Positions 26,712 to 35,388 of a DNA stretch of 64,000 nt are shown here, piece by piece (the stretch's first letter is position 1; each line of letters starts with the position of its first letter). This DNA comes from Pseudomonas sp. JM0905a. GTDB lineage: Bacteria; Pseudomonadota; Gammaproteobacteria; Pseudomonadales; Pseudomonadaceae. The stretch is taken from contig NZ_JACXBU010000008.1 in assembly GCF_014700075.1 (NCBI RefSeq), forward strand, positions 248,001-312,000. Direction: 5' to 3'. The translations under genes were made by a program, and so were the position numbers. Below the pieces are notes generated by a model. It was not told where the DNA came from and searched no databases. It saw only the letters and a list, made by a program, of their open reading frames with translations.

Positions 26712-26759
26712 CTCGGCATTTCCTTGTCTGCTGGGTCCTTCAGATTACCCAGAACCGAC

Positions 26760-27470
26760 TCAGCGGGCTTGATCTGTAGCAGCGACCTTAGGCTGCTTCT
26801 CGGGCTTGGCCGGCTGGCTGTACTTGGCGATCAGTGCCGTCAGCGTCTCCTGCGGGGTCAGCAGGATTTCCACACGGCGGTTCAGCGCCCGCCCCTGCTG
26901 GCTGTCATTCGCCGCGCGCGGAACGTCCGATCCCACGCCCTTGAGGGACAGACGATCACGTTCCAGACCGCTCAAACGGAAAATGGCCGCCACCGCCTGG
27001 GCACGTTCCTGGCTCAGCTTGCGATTGGCGTCTTCCTTGCCGGAGCTGTCGGCATGCCCCAATACCAGCACGCCAGTCCTGGGATCGCCTTCCACCAGCT
27101 TGGCTACACGGGTAATGGGGCCCAGGGTGCTGGGCAGCAGCATGCTCGGACGATCAGGGTTGAACGAAGGGTCCACCGGCAGGCTGACCACCAGCACGTT
27201 CTCGCGGCGCTCCACGTCCAGCTTGCTACCCTTCGCCGCCTCGCGCAGGCGCGGCTCGTACTCGTCCAACCAGGCCTGGGTCCGCTTCTCGTCGATCCTG
27301 GTCACGGACTTGGCCGCAGCCTTGTCCTTGCTACCCCCGAACGACCACCAGCTGGAACTGCTGGCGGCCTTTTGCGGTTTAGTGCTCACGCCCTCCTTGT
27401 CATGGCCGTACATGCTGCAGCCGGACGCTGCAAGACAGAGAAGCAAGGTGGACGTCTTAAGCAATTTCAT
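26760..27470 (-). CDS. OmpA-family lipoprotein
   Basis: 236 residues from the ATG at 27470, where a lipoprotein signal begins at once (LLLCLAASGC, Cys18); a longer frame would add 18 residues before it. Residues about 110-225 form the OmpA-like peptidoglycan-binding domain, with 'VLGHADSSGKEDANRKLSQERAQAV' and 'NRRVEILL' as the diaminopimelate-contacting motifs. The region 20-110 is charged and lacks a recognised domain. It probably tethers the outer membrane to the cell wall. Gene order resembles PA1048 next to pdxH (PA1049). Confidence 0.88.
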   Translation of the reverse strand: MKLLKTSTLLLCLAASGCSMYGHDKEGVSTKPQKAASSSSWWSFGGSKDKAAAKSVTRIDEKRTQAWLDEYEPRLREAAKGSKLDVERRENVLVVSLPVDPSFNPDRPSMLLPSTLGPITRVAKLVEGDPRTGVLVLGHADSSGKEDANRKLSQERAQAVAAIFRLSGLERDRLSLKGVGSDVPRAANDSQQGRALNRRVEILLTPQETLTALIAKYSQPAKPEKQPKVAATDQAR

Positions 27471-27602
27471 GTGCGCGTACCCTGTGAATCGATTGAGCCG
27501 TGCCACCTGGAAGTGATGGCACATTAATTTCCTGACAAGGCTTAAATTTTCTACCTAAGTCTTTCTTGCGCCTAGAAAAAATGTACCGACCTGACCAGTG
27601 GC

Positions 27603-28757
27603 TCAGCCCAGGCAGTCTTTGACAGCGCGCGCCAGTTTCTGTGCGCGCGGGTCCATCAGGACGTAAGGACCGAGGGTGTTGGTGACGAAGCCGAACGCCA
27701 ACTCGCGCTCGGGGTCGGCGAAGCCGGTGGAGCCACCGGCACCGGGGTGGCCGAAGGCGTAGCGCCCCATGCCGTAGGTGGCGTTGGCCACGTCCGGCTC
27801 GTCGAGCATGCAGCCGAGGCCGAAGCGGGTAGCGGTCAGCAATGTGAGGTCATCGCCCCGCGCGTGTTCTCGGGTCAACTCGGCGAGCAACTCGCCCTCC
27901 AGCAACTGGCCATCCAGCAGGCCGGCGTAGAAGCCCGCCAGACTGCGCGCATTGCCGTGGCCATTGGCCGCCGGCTGCTGCATGCGCCGCCATTCCGGCT
28001 TGTTGGTGCTGGTCATGATCGACGGCGGGTTGGTGAAGGAACGGGTACTGAGCGAGTTCGGCTCAGTCATCATGCATTTGAGCAGGCGCTGCGCGGCGGC
28101 ATCGCCCATGTTGCCCTTGGCGCGGGCGATATGGGCGACGCGGTGGAACTCTTCATCGGCCAGGCCGACATGGAAATCCAGCCCCAGCGGCCTGGCGATG
28201 CGAGCCACGATGGACTCGCCCGGACCACGACCTTCGACCCGGCGGATCAGCTCACCCACCAGCCAGCCGTAAGTAATCGGGGCATAACCGTGCGCCTCGC
28301 CAGGCGTCCACCAGGGTTGCTCGGCCGCCAGTGCGGTGGTCATCGCTTCCCAGTCGTAGAGGGCTTCCGCTGGCAAAGCGGCACGGATTGCCGGCAGGCC
28401 GGCGCGGTGACACAGAAGCTGGCGAACGCTGATGCGTTCCTTGCCGGCGGCGGCGAACTCGGGCCAGTAACGCGCCACCGGCGCGTCCAGCTCCAGCTTG
28501 CCCTCCCCTATCAGTTGCAGCAGGGCGACCGAGGTGAAGGTCTTGGTGCAGGAGAACAGGTTGAGGATGGTGTCGCTGTGCCAGGCTTCCTGGCCATCCT
28601 TGTCCGCTACGCCGGCCCAGAGGTCGAGCACGGTCTCCCCACCCACCTGCACGCAGAGGGCGGCGCCGCGCTCCTGCGGGTCCGCGAAGAGTTCGGCGAA
28701 GGCGTCTCTCGCCGCCTCGAAGCGCAAGTCGAAATAGCCCTGGGTCTGCACCGGCAT
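27603..28757 (-). CDS. Serine hydrolase, beta-lactamase/EstB family
   Basis: 384 residues from the ATG at 28757. The frame is open further upstream but overlaps the secreted hydrolase gene, so that extension is rejected. SxxK is in LFSCTKTFTS (about residues 70-79), with the nucleophile Ser and the activating Lys. Tyr-x-Asn-type 'YAPITYGWLVGELI' follows near 160-175. 'GHPGAGGSTGFADPE' near 330 corresponds to the third (KTG-like) motif. It has no signal peptide and is likely a cytoplasmic esterase or amidase. PA1047-type genes occupy the same position. Substrate unknown. Confidence 0.85.
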   Translation of the reverse strand: MPVQTQGYFDLRFEAARDAFAELFADPQERGAALCVQVGGETVLDLWAGVADKDGQEAWHSDTILNLFSCTKTFTSVALLQLIGEGKLELDAPVARYWPEFAAAGKERISVRQLLCHRAGLPAIRAALPAEALYDWEAMTTALAAEQPWWTPGEAHGYAPITYGWLVGELIRRVEGRGPGESIVARIARPLGLDFHVGLADEEFHRVAHIARAKGNMGDAAAQRLLKCMMTEPNSLSTRSFTNPPSIMTSTNKPEWRRMQQPAANGHGNARSLAGFYAGLLDGQLLEGELLAELTREHARGDDLTLLTATRFGLGCMLDEPDVANATYGMGRYAFGHPGAGGSTGFADPERELAFGFVTNTLGPYVLMDPRAQKLARAVKDCLG

Positions 28758-28833
28758 GCTCCTGTAGGAAATGAAGGCGGCATTGTTCCAGCCTTGCCGC
28801 CCCTTGTGAACCGTGCCGAAGACGGGTCGCCCG

Positions 28834-31215
28834 TCAGGGCTTCCCGGCTTCCTCCGCAGGAGCAGAAGGCTCGGCAGGCGTCTCGGTTTCAGGCGCTTGT
28901 GCTGGAGCCTCAGCCTCATCCTTGGGTTGCTCGGCGTCTTTCGCAGGCTCCGCCGGTTTCTCTTCGACTGCCGGTTTGGCCGCTTCCTTCGGTTGTTCCT
29001 TGGCCGGCGCCTTGGACTGCTCCTTGGACGGAGCCTTGGCCCCCTGAGGCTTGTTGATATCCGCCGCCAGGCCCAGATTAGCCTTGCGCACCGCCTCCAC
29101 GAAGCCCTGCCAAGGGCGGTCGGTGATGCCCACCAGGCCCAGGTGGCCGTTCTCGCCGTCGAGCAGGCGACCAGTAGCCGGCTGGTCCAGATACTGGAAC
29201 CAGTGAGCACCGACGATCAGCGGCTCTTCAGCAGCCTTCTTCAGGTAGTGGGCGTATGCCGGGCCGCGCTCCTCTTCCTTGTAGACCTCAGACACGCCGC
29301 CCCAGAACGGACCACGGTCACGGGAGCCGAAGTGGAACTCGGTAAGCATCAGCGGCTTGTCCAGGCGACGCAGCAGGTCCATGTCCAGGCCATGCTGCGG
29401 CTCGCGGGTGTAGCGATTGAAGCTGATCACGTCGCAGTACTGTGCGCAGGCCTCGACGGCTTCGGGCACGGTGGCGGCGAATCGACCGCCCAACAGCATG
29501 TGGTTAGGTGCATGCCACTTCATGGAGTCGGCGATGGTCTTGAAGTAGGTGTCGGCATAGAAACGCTGGAAGCGCTTGAAGTCTTCCTCGATGGCCGGGT
29601 GCTCGGGGTTCGGCAACGGTGGCTCGAAGCCCGGGTCCTCCATCAGCTCCCAGGCCTGCAGCTCGATGCCCCAGGCCTTGGAGAGCCCTTCCTGGTTACG
29701 GTACTTGTCGCGCAGCTGCTTGAGGAAGGCGCGCTTGGCCGCCACGTCGGTGGTCAGGCGCAAGGTGCCGTAGGCCAGCGCATAGCGGGCTTTCGGGTCT
29801 TCCCCGTGACCACCCCAGGCCAGTTCGTTGTCGGCGAAGTAGCCGAGCAGCCAGGGATCGTCGCGATGGTCGCGGGCGGCGATGGCGATGGCGCGTTCCG
29901 CCGCCATGGCGAAGCGCGGGTCGAAGGGGTCGGGCATGCCGCCCCACCAGTCGAAGCCGGTCTTGATGGTGGAAAAATCACCGTGGATGGACAGCGGCAA
30001 GGTGTAGGGCATGCGCTGGCTGGTGTTGAAAGCCGGATCGCTCCAGTTGCCGACGGTGTTGAAGCCCCAAGCTTTCAGGCGATCCAGACTTTGGTTCTTC
30101 CAGCGCTCCGGGTCGTTGCCGCCGTAGGTGCGCTCGATGTTCGCGCCATAGAAGTCGTACCAGCGGCCCTGGTTGAACGCGCGGCCCTTGTTGGCGTCGG
30201 TCTCGGCACGATCGTCACCTTTGCCGAAGTGCGTGGCCAGGGGCTCATTCTCCTTCGGCAGCGACTTGAACATCGCTTCGCGGCCCTCGACGTAGGTCTG
30301 GCTGAGACCAGGAGTTACCGCATTGACGCCGAGAGAGAAGAACGGGTGGCCCTCCGGAGTGACCAGGAACCAACGGCCATTGCGTTTCTCGGTACGGAAG
30401 AATCCGCTGGCCTCGAAGGTTTCGCCGCCCAACCAGCCGCCGTAGGCGTCCTGCGCTGGCAATTTGGCGATCCAGCCGGCGAGCTGCTTCGCCTCCTCCT
30501 CGGCGGCTTTCTTCAGTTGCTCGTCGCTCTTCACCTTGCCCGGCCAGTCGACACGGGTGTACTGCCCATAGGCGTCCATCAGGCCGTCGTAAAGTGCCTC
30601 CTGCTGGTCTTCCTCTTCGGTACCGAAACGGCCGAGCAACACGTTCTGGGCTGCGTTCGGCTGGTTCAGGGACAGCGTTACGGAAGCGACCTTGCTGCGA
30701 TCGAGCTCGCCGTTGACCAGGGTGGCCGGCAGCCAGCGCTTGCCATCGCGGGTCCAGGGCACCGGCGGAGCTGCTCGCATGCCGTGGGCATTGGGCGAAG
30801 TGGAGGCCAGGGGAATCAGTAGTGTCTGGGCCGGACCTGCCGGCAGCGCGACCTGGGTGGTCAGGACCTTGCCGTCGGTGCTCTCGATGGCGACGTCCAG
30901 GGTGATGGCCCAGTCCTGCGCGCTCTGGATGCGCAGGCTCATGGCCTCGGCCTTGGACCAGTCCCAACTGCCGCTCTGCGGGGTGAGGCGCAGGCTCGGC
31001 TTCTCGGCGGCATTGAAGGTGAGCCGTCGGAGAATCTCACCGTTGGCGGTGGTTTCAGCAGTCACGCTCGGCAAGTTGGCGTCCTGGGTGGTCACCTGCA
31101 CGGAGTCCAGCGGACGCACGAAATTGAACAGGGTCTCTGCCTGGGCAGCCAGGGGGATTCCCGACATACCGAGAAGGATGGCCAGGACGAGGGGGCGTTT
31201 GGGTGTCGAAAGCAT
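28834..31215 (-). CDS. Secreted glycoside hydrolase-like protein (beta-agarase-like) with K/E/P/A-rich tail
   Basis: 793 residues. The signal peptide is about 1-26 (IPLAAQA-ETL). An N-terminal beta-sandwich-like part (about 30-200) precedes a TIM-barrel-like region (about 260-710). NE in GYFADNELAW (Asn463-Glu464) and Glu626 in MLTEFHFG sit where clan-A glycosidases place the acid/base and nucleophile. The last 70 residues are low-complexity (Lys, Glu, Pro, Ala). Related proteins are annotated as beta-agarase, but Pseudomonas seldom degrades agar, so the substrate may be a self-made or envelope polysaccharide. Family assignment is by inspection. Confidence 0.72.
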   Translation of the reverse strand: MLSTPKRPLVLAILLGMSGIPLAAQAETLFNFVRPLDSVQVTTQDANLPSVTAETTANGEILRRLTFNAAEKPSLRLTPQSGSWDWSKAEAMSLRIQSAQDWAITLDVAIESTDGKVLTTQVALPAGPAQTLLIPLASTSPNAHGMRAAPPVPWTRDGKRWLPATLVNGELDRSKVASVTLSLNQPNAAQNVLLGRFGTEEEDQQEALYDGLMDAYGQYTRVDWPGKVKSDEQLKKAAEEEAKQLAGWIAKLPAQDAYGGWLGGETFEASGFFRTEKRNGRWFLVTPEGHPFFSLGVNAVTPGLSQTYVEGREAMFKSLPKENEPLATHFGKGDDRAETDANKGRAFNQGRWYDFYGANIERTYGGNDPERWKNQSLDRLKAWGFNTVGNWSDPAFNTSQRMPYTLPLSIHGDFSTIKTGFDWWGGMPDPFDPRFAMAAERAIAIAARDHRDDPWLLGYFADNELAWGGHGEDPKARYALAYGTLRLTTDVAAKRAFLKQLRDKYRNQEGLSKAWGIELQAWELMEDPGFEPPLPNPEHPAIEEDFKRFQRFYADTYFKTIADSMKWHAPNHMLLGGRFAATVPEAVEACAQYCDVISFNRYTREPQHGLDMDLLRRLDKPLMLTEFHFGSRDRGPFWGGVSEVYKEEERGPAYAHYLKKAAEEPLIVGAHWFQYLDQPATGRLLDGENGHLGLVGITDRPWQGFVEAVRKANLGLAADINKPQGAKAPSKEQSKAPAKEQPKEAAKPAVEEKPAEPAKDAEQPKDEAEAPAQAPETETPAEPSAPAEEAGKP

Positions 31216-31430
31216 CGGACCGGAGTTCCCAAGAGAATGCAGTGCATAGACCGCAACAAGTTCGTCTCTCGCCGTGGGTGCGACAAAACGAAGCGGGCCA
31301 GACAGGTGCCACGAAGCACCCGCAAAAACCCCGGCATCATCGCAGATCGGGGGAGCACAGCGTCAAGGGTGGGCTATCTGGCGCATTGCCAGTCGTCGCC
31401 CCGGCCATCCGAAACAGGCCGGGGCTGCGG

Positions 31431-33575
31431 TCAGACGATCTCGCGGCGGAACGGCGGCAAGGCATCGAGGATGGCGCGACCGTAGCGCTGGGTGACCACA
31501 CGTCGGTCCAGCAGCGTGATGGTGCCGCGGTCCGCCTCAGTGCGTAGCAGGCGACCGCAGGCCTGGACCAGACGCAGGGAAGCGTCTGGCACGGCGATCT
31601 CCATGAAGGGGTTGCCGCCACGGGCTTCTATCCAGTCGGACAGCGCCGCCTCCACCGGGTCATCCGGCACGGCGAAGGGAATCTTGGCGATCACCACGTG
31701 CTCGCAGTAGGCACCCGGCAGGTCGACACCCTCGGCAAAACTGGCCAGGCCGAAGAGCACGCTGGACTCGCCATCGTCCACCCGCGCCTTGTGCTTGTTC
31801 AGGGTTTCCTGCTTGGACAGGTTGCCCTGGATCAGCACCCGCTTGCGCCAGTCGCGGTCCAGCCCGTCGAATACGTCCTGCATCTGCCGGCGTGAGGCGA
31901 ACAGCACCAGCGTGCCACGCGCACCTTCCACCAGATCGGGCAGGTCACGGACGATGGCGGCGGTGTGGGCGGCAGCGTCGCGGGGGTCGGCCTTCAGGTC
32001 CGGCACCCGCAACAGACCCGCATCGGCATGCTGGAACGGACTCGGCACAACGGCGGTGACAGCGGCCTTGGGCAGGCCGGCGCGCATGCGGAAACGGTCG
32101 AACTTGCCCAGCGCGGTGAGGGTGGCAGAGGTCACCAGGGCGCCGTAGGCCACATTCCACAGGTTACGACGCAACGTCTCGGCAGCGAGGATGGGGCTGG
32201 CGTTGACTTCGATGTCATGCAGCGCACCGCTTTCCGCCAGGGTCAGCCAGCGCGCCATGGGCGGGCTGTCTTCCGGGTCTTCGGTGGTGAAGGCGGTCCA
32301 CAGTTCCCAGTTGCCCTGGGCGCGGACCAGCAGGCTGCCGAACAGCGGATACCACTCTTCCGCCTGATGGCTGGCAAGGCCGATGCTGGCCTCACCATCC
32401 ATGGCTTCCTTGAGGAGTTCGGTCAGGCGAGTGAAGACATCGTGCAGCCGGGAGAATCCTTTCTTCAGTTCGATGCCCAGCTCGCGAAGATGCTCGGGCA
32501 CCACGCCGGCCTCGAAACGGTGGCGCGGACGGTCACGGCCTTCCATATCTTCGCCGGCGCGGAAGTCGGCGATCTCTTCGCAGGCATTGAACATGAATTG
32601 CTGGTGGGTACGGATTTCCCGCGCCAGCTCTGGCACGCCTTCGATCAGGCGGCCGAAGTCACCCGGCAGGGGATTCTGCGCCAGCAGCTTGGTGAGGTTC
32701 TTCGCCACCTGCTCCAGCCAGTCGGCGGTGGAGCGCAGGCGGGTGTAATGGGCGAAGTGGCCGATGGCCTTGTCCGGCAGGTGATGGCCTTCGTCGAACA
32801 CATAGAGGGTGTCGCGCGGGTCAGGCAGCACGGCGCCGCCGCCCAGGGCCAGGTCGGCCAGGACCATGTCGTGGTTGGTGACGATCACGTCAACCTTGGT
32901 CATGCCTTCCCGTGCCTTGTAGAAGGCGCACTGCTGGAAGTTCGGGCAATGGCGCTTGGTGCACTGGCTGTGGTCGGTGGTGACGCGCGCCCAGTCCTGG
33001 TCCTCGATGGCTTCGGGCCAGGCATCGCGGTCGCCATCCCAGCGGTTCCCGGCAAGGCGCTCGATCATCTGGTTGAGCAGCTTCTGGCCCTTCTCGTCCA
33101 CATCGATATGGAAGCCCTCGTCGGCGAACAGCTGGGCGGTTGCGCTCTGGGCCTGGCCCTCCTGCAGCAGCATGTCGAGCTTGGACAGGCAGAGATAGCG
33201 GCCGCGCCCCTTGGCCAGGGCGAAGCTGAAATTCAGGCCGCTGTTGCGCATCAGGTCGGGCAGGTCCTTGTGGACGATCTGCTCCTGCAGGGCAACGGTG
33301 GCGGTGGCGATCACCAGGCGCTTGCCGGCGGCCTTGGCCACGGGAATGGTCGCCAGGCTGTAGGCCACGGTCTTGCCAGTACCGGTTCCCGCTTCCACCG
33401 CCACCACCGCAGGCTCGCCCTCGCGGTGCCCTTCTTCATCCATGGGAATGGCGCCCAGGGCCTTGGCTACCTCGGCGATCATCAGGCGCTGGCCATAGCG
33501 GGCCTTGAGCCCCTTGGCTTCGAGGAAACGGCTGTAGGCGCCCTGGATCTGGGACTTGAGTTCGGTGCTGAGCAT
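31431..33575 (-). CDS. dinG: ATP-dependent DNA helicase DinG
   Basis: 714 residues. Walker A is in VEAGTGTGKTVAY (about residues 54-66). The iron-sulfur cluster cysteines are in 'CTKRHCPNFQQC' plus an earlier Cys in 'GRGRYLCLSKLD'. The DEAH-type box reads VFDEGHHLP. The C-terminal helicase motifs are 'LVLFASRRQM', 'FGLASFAEGVDLPG' and 'QACGRLLRTEADRG'. DinG is a 5'-3' XPD-like superfamily 2 helicase that unwinds R-loops and D-loops during repair and replication-transcription conflict. The lone gene diverges from the next plus-strand gene across about 100 bp. Confidence 0.95.
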   Translation of the reverse strand: MLSTELKSQIQGAYSRFLEAKGLKARYGQRLMIAEVAKALGAIPMDEEGHREGEPAVVAVEAGTGTGKTVAYSLATIPVAKAAGKRLVIATATVALQEQIVHKDLPDLMRNSGLNFSFALAKGRGRYLCLSKLDMLLQEGQAQSATAQLFADEGFHIDVDEKGQKLLNQMIERLAGNRWDGDRDAWPEAIEDQDWARVTTDHSQCTKRHCPNFQQCAFYKAREGMTKVDVIVTNHDMVLADLALGGGAVLPDPRDTLYVFDEGHHLPDKAIGHFAHYTRLRSTADWLEQVAKNLTKLLAQNPLPGDFGRLIEGVPELAREIRTHQQFMFNACEEIADFRAGEDMEGRDRPRHRFEAGVVPEHLRELGIELKKGFSRLHDVFTRLTELLKEAMDGEASIGLASHQAEEWYPLFGSLLVRAQGNWELWTAFTTEDPEDSPPMARWLTLAESGALHDIEVNASPILAAETLRRNLWNVAYGALVTSATLTALGKFDRFRMRAGLPKAAVTAVVPSPFQHADAGLLRVPDLKADPRDAAAHTAAIVRDLPDLVEGARGTLVLFASRRQMQDVFDGLDRDWRKRVLIQGNLSKQETLNKHKARVDDGESSVLFGLASFAEGVDLPGAYCEHVVIAKIPFAVPDDPVEAALSDWIEARGGNPFMEIAVPDASLRLVQACGRLLRTEADRGTITLLDRRVVTQRYGRAILDALPPFRREIV

Positions 33576-33674
33576 GGGAGAAGGCGGGGTCGGACTGCTG
33601 GATAAATTTTCAGTACTTTAACAGGCCGGCTATGATAGCGCGCCTTCTTTTCCCCGCCGAATGGAGTTGACCGG

Positions 33675-34139
33675 ATGACACCTCACGCCGCCCTTTATGC
33701 CCTGCACCTGCTGTCCGCCCTGATCTGGGTGGGTGGCATGTTCTTCGCCTGGATGATCCTGCGGCCGGCTGCCGTCGCTACCCTGGAACCGCCTGCCCGG
33801 CTGCGTCTCTGGTTGGAAGTGTTCCGCCGTTTCTTCCTGTGGGTATGGCCGGCGGTGCTGGTCCTGCCCTTCACCGGCGTCGGCATGCTGCACCTGTCGT
33901 ACGCCAGCATGGAGGCGGCGCCGCGCTACGTGCATATGATGATTGGCCTTTATGTGGCGATGCTGGCCCTGTTCCTGCGGGTGAGCGCGCTGCTCCTGCC
34001 GCAACTGCGGGCGGCGGTGAACGCGGAGAACTGGCCGGAAGGTGGCGCGGTGCTGGGTCGCATCCGCCGAGTGGTGGGATTCAATCTTCTGATCGGGCTG
34101 GCACTGGTGACGATCGTCGCCATTCGCCCGACGTTCTGA
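33675..34139 (+). CDS. CopD-like integral membrane protein
   Basis: 154 residues with four membrane helices (about 8-28, 48-68, 82-105, 130-150). 'LHLLSALIWVGGMFFAWMILRPA' and 'RFFLWVWPAVLVLPFTGVGML' are typical of the CopD/COG5615 family; the conserved His in helix 1 and Tyr/His in 'YVHMMIGLYVAM' could bind metal or heme. A GGAG-like sequence (ATGGAGTTGACCGG) precedes the ATG. Function is unknown; some relatives are linked to copper. It converges on the glycine-rich protein gene. Confidence 0.82.
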   Translation: MTPHAALYALHLLSALIWVGGMFFAWMILRPAAVATLEPPARLRLWLEVFRRFFLWVWPAVLVLPFTGVGMLHLSYASMEAAPRYVHMMIGLYVAMLALFLRVSALLLPQLRAAVNAENWPEGGAVLGRIRRVVGFNLLIGLALVTIVAIRPTF

Positions 34140-34181
34140 TTACAGCCTTGCAGGCGCACGTCCCTGTGCGCCGTCCCGCAT

Positions 34182-34943
34182 TCAGAAACGCACGACCTTG
34201 AGGCTGCCGGCACTGCCGGCAGCACCGGCACGACCGGGTTGCCCAGCACGACCACTCTTGGCGCCATCCGCCTTGTATAGCAAGCAGCCCTTGCCAACAC
34301 CACCATGACCGCCGGCACCACCTTCACCCGGCGCGCCACCAGCCCCGCCATCCAGGCGCACACGGACCAGTTCCACCGGGAAGGATGCTGGCACCTCAAG
34401 GCGCACCTGCCCACCGGCACCACCGGTCTGGCCATCTCCGCCAGGCTGGCCATCCCAGCCTCGGCTGGCATCACCCCAGAGGCAACCTGCCGCGTCGCCG
34501 TCGGCGCCGGCCAGCCCGAAATGTCCGGGAGCGCCGATGCCGCCGCGCACGTCGAGGGTCATTTCGCTCACCTGGACGTTTACGAAGCGCAGGTCGAGAT
34601 TGCGCCCGGAACTGGCTGGCTTGCTCATGCTGCCGGCAGCACCCGAAGCCGTGATATGGCTACCGGTGCCGATCTCGCCCCGCTGAACTTCCAGGCGAAA
34701 CGTCTGCTCGGCCGGCGCAATCCCAAGACGCGCCTCGCGCCCCATGTAAAGTTCGCCGATGCGCAATTCGCTAACCCCTGCCGGGATTAGCAGCGTGGCG
34801 TAGTCAGCCACTTCGACCCGGTCGAGATTCAGGCTCCCGGCTCTCGACGGCAGTTTGAGGAAGTTGTGGGCCTCCACCGTTACCTGACCCTGGGCCAGGG
34901 CGACGGGAGCGAACAGTGCGAGCAACAGGCAGAGCTTACGCAT
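34182..34943 (-). CDS. Secreted glycine-rich (collagen-like) protein
   Basis: 253 residues from the ATG at 34943, with a signal peptide of about 17 residues (LFAPVALA-QGQ). The N-terminal half (20-130) is regular, with alternating hydrophobic residues as in beta-solenoid or adhesin-like folds. The second half contains collagen-like Gly runs ('GIGAPGHFGLAGADGDAAG', 'GWDGQPGGDGQTGGAGGQ', 'GGAGGAPGEGGAGGHGGVG', 'GRAGQPGRAGAAGSAGS'), interrupted by a Cys pair (CLWG, CLLYK). It overlaps the DUF1145 gene by 8 bp. Function unknown; probably periplasmic or surface exposed. Confidence 0.8.
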   Translation of the reverse strand: MRKLCLLLALFAPVALAQGQVTVEAHNFLKLPSRAGSLNLDRVEVADYATLLIPAGVSELRIGELYMGREARLGIAPAEQTFRLEVQRGEIGTGSHITASGAAGSMSKPASSGRNLDLRFVNVQVSEMTLDVRGGIGAPGHFGLAGADGDAAGCLWGDASRGWDGQPGGDGQTGGAGGQVRLEVPASFPVELVRVRLDGGAGGAPGEGGAGGHGGVGKGCLLYKADGAKSGRAGQPGRAGAAGSAGSLKVVRF

Positions 34944-35214
34944 GGCCGCTCTCCTTGGCGCCGTGACGTGGGATTCCGAGCAGGTGGAAGATTCCGAACA
35001 GGAGCAGTTGCAGGCGATCCAGCCAGGGATTGGCACGGCCACGCAGCAGCGAATTGAACAGCATGATTTCGAACAGGTGGACCAGGACAAGAAGGATCCC
35101 GGCTCCATTGAGCAGCATGTCGAATGGTTTGGCGAAGGGTGAAACGAGGTTGATGATCACCACCAGCCAGAACAGCAGGGCAACGACTTTGCCCAGCCCC
35201 ATGAATAAACGCAT
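34936..35214 (-). CDS. DUF1145 family small membrane protein
   Basis: 92 residues from the ATG at 35214. Two or three helices are visible: about 5-25 (LGKVVALLFWLVVIINLVSPF), 30-55 and 65-82. 'GLGKVVALLFWLVVIINL' with 'LLVLVHLFEIMLFN' is typical of DUF1145 (YhhL-like). Function unknown. The next gene, a secreted glycine-rich protein, starts inside its last codons, so the two are translated together; a hairpin lies upstream. Confidence 0.85.
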   Translation of the reverse strand: MRLFMGLGKVVALLFWLVVIINLVSPFAKPFDMLLNGAGILLVLVHLFEIMLFNSLLRGRANPWLDRLQLLLFGIFHLLGIPRHGAKESGHA

Positions 35215-35312
35215 TCCTCCCCTCCCCAAAGATTTCCGCCAGGTCTGCCGTCGTTCGGTGGTACTTCTCGCCGAACAGGCTTTTTTCGAGTTTTGCGGAA
35301 CATACGCCGAAG

Positions 35313-35340
35313 CCCGGCGACGCACCAGTGCGTCGCCGGG
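35313..35340. repeat. Strong hairpin between the OmpA-family and DUF1145 genes
   Basis: CCCGGCGACGCAC and GTGCGTCGCCGGG form a perfect 13-bp stem with a 2-base loop. It lies 50 bp past the stop codon of the minus-strand OmpA-family gene. No T-run follows on the minus strand, so it may act as a Rho-assisted terminator or an RNA-stabilising structure. Confidence 0.55.
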
Positions 35341-35388
35341 AAAAGAATCGAACTGCGAAATGTCATTGATACAGCGCAGCAAGTTGCT

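Noticed and set aside
28758-29210. N-terminal extension of the serine hydrolase into the glycosidase gene
   Set aside because: The extension is Arg/Ser-rich noise opposite in phase to the glycosidase tail. The natural start is the ATG at 28757.
28813-30822. Plus-strand open frame of 669 codons opposite the glycosidase-like gene
   Set aside because: The minus-strand gene has a signal peptide and plausible catalytic motifs, whereas this frame has none and lacks a ribosome-binding site.
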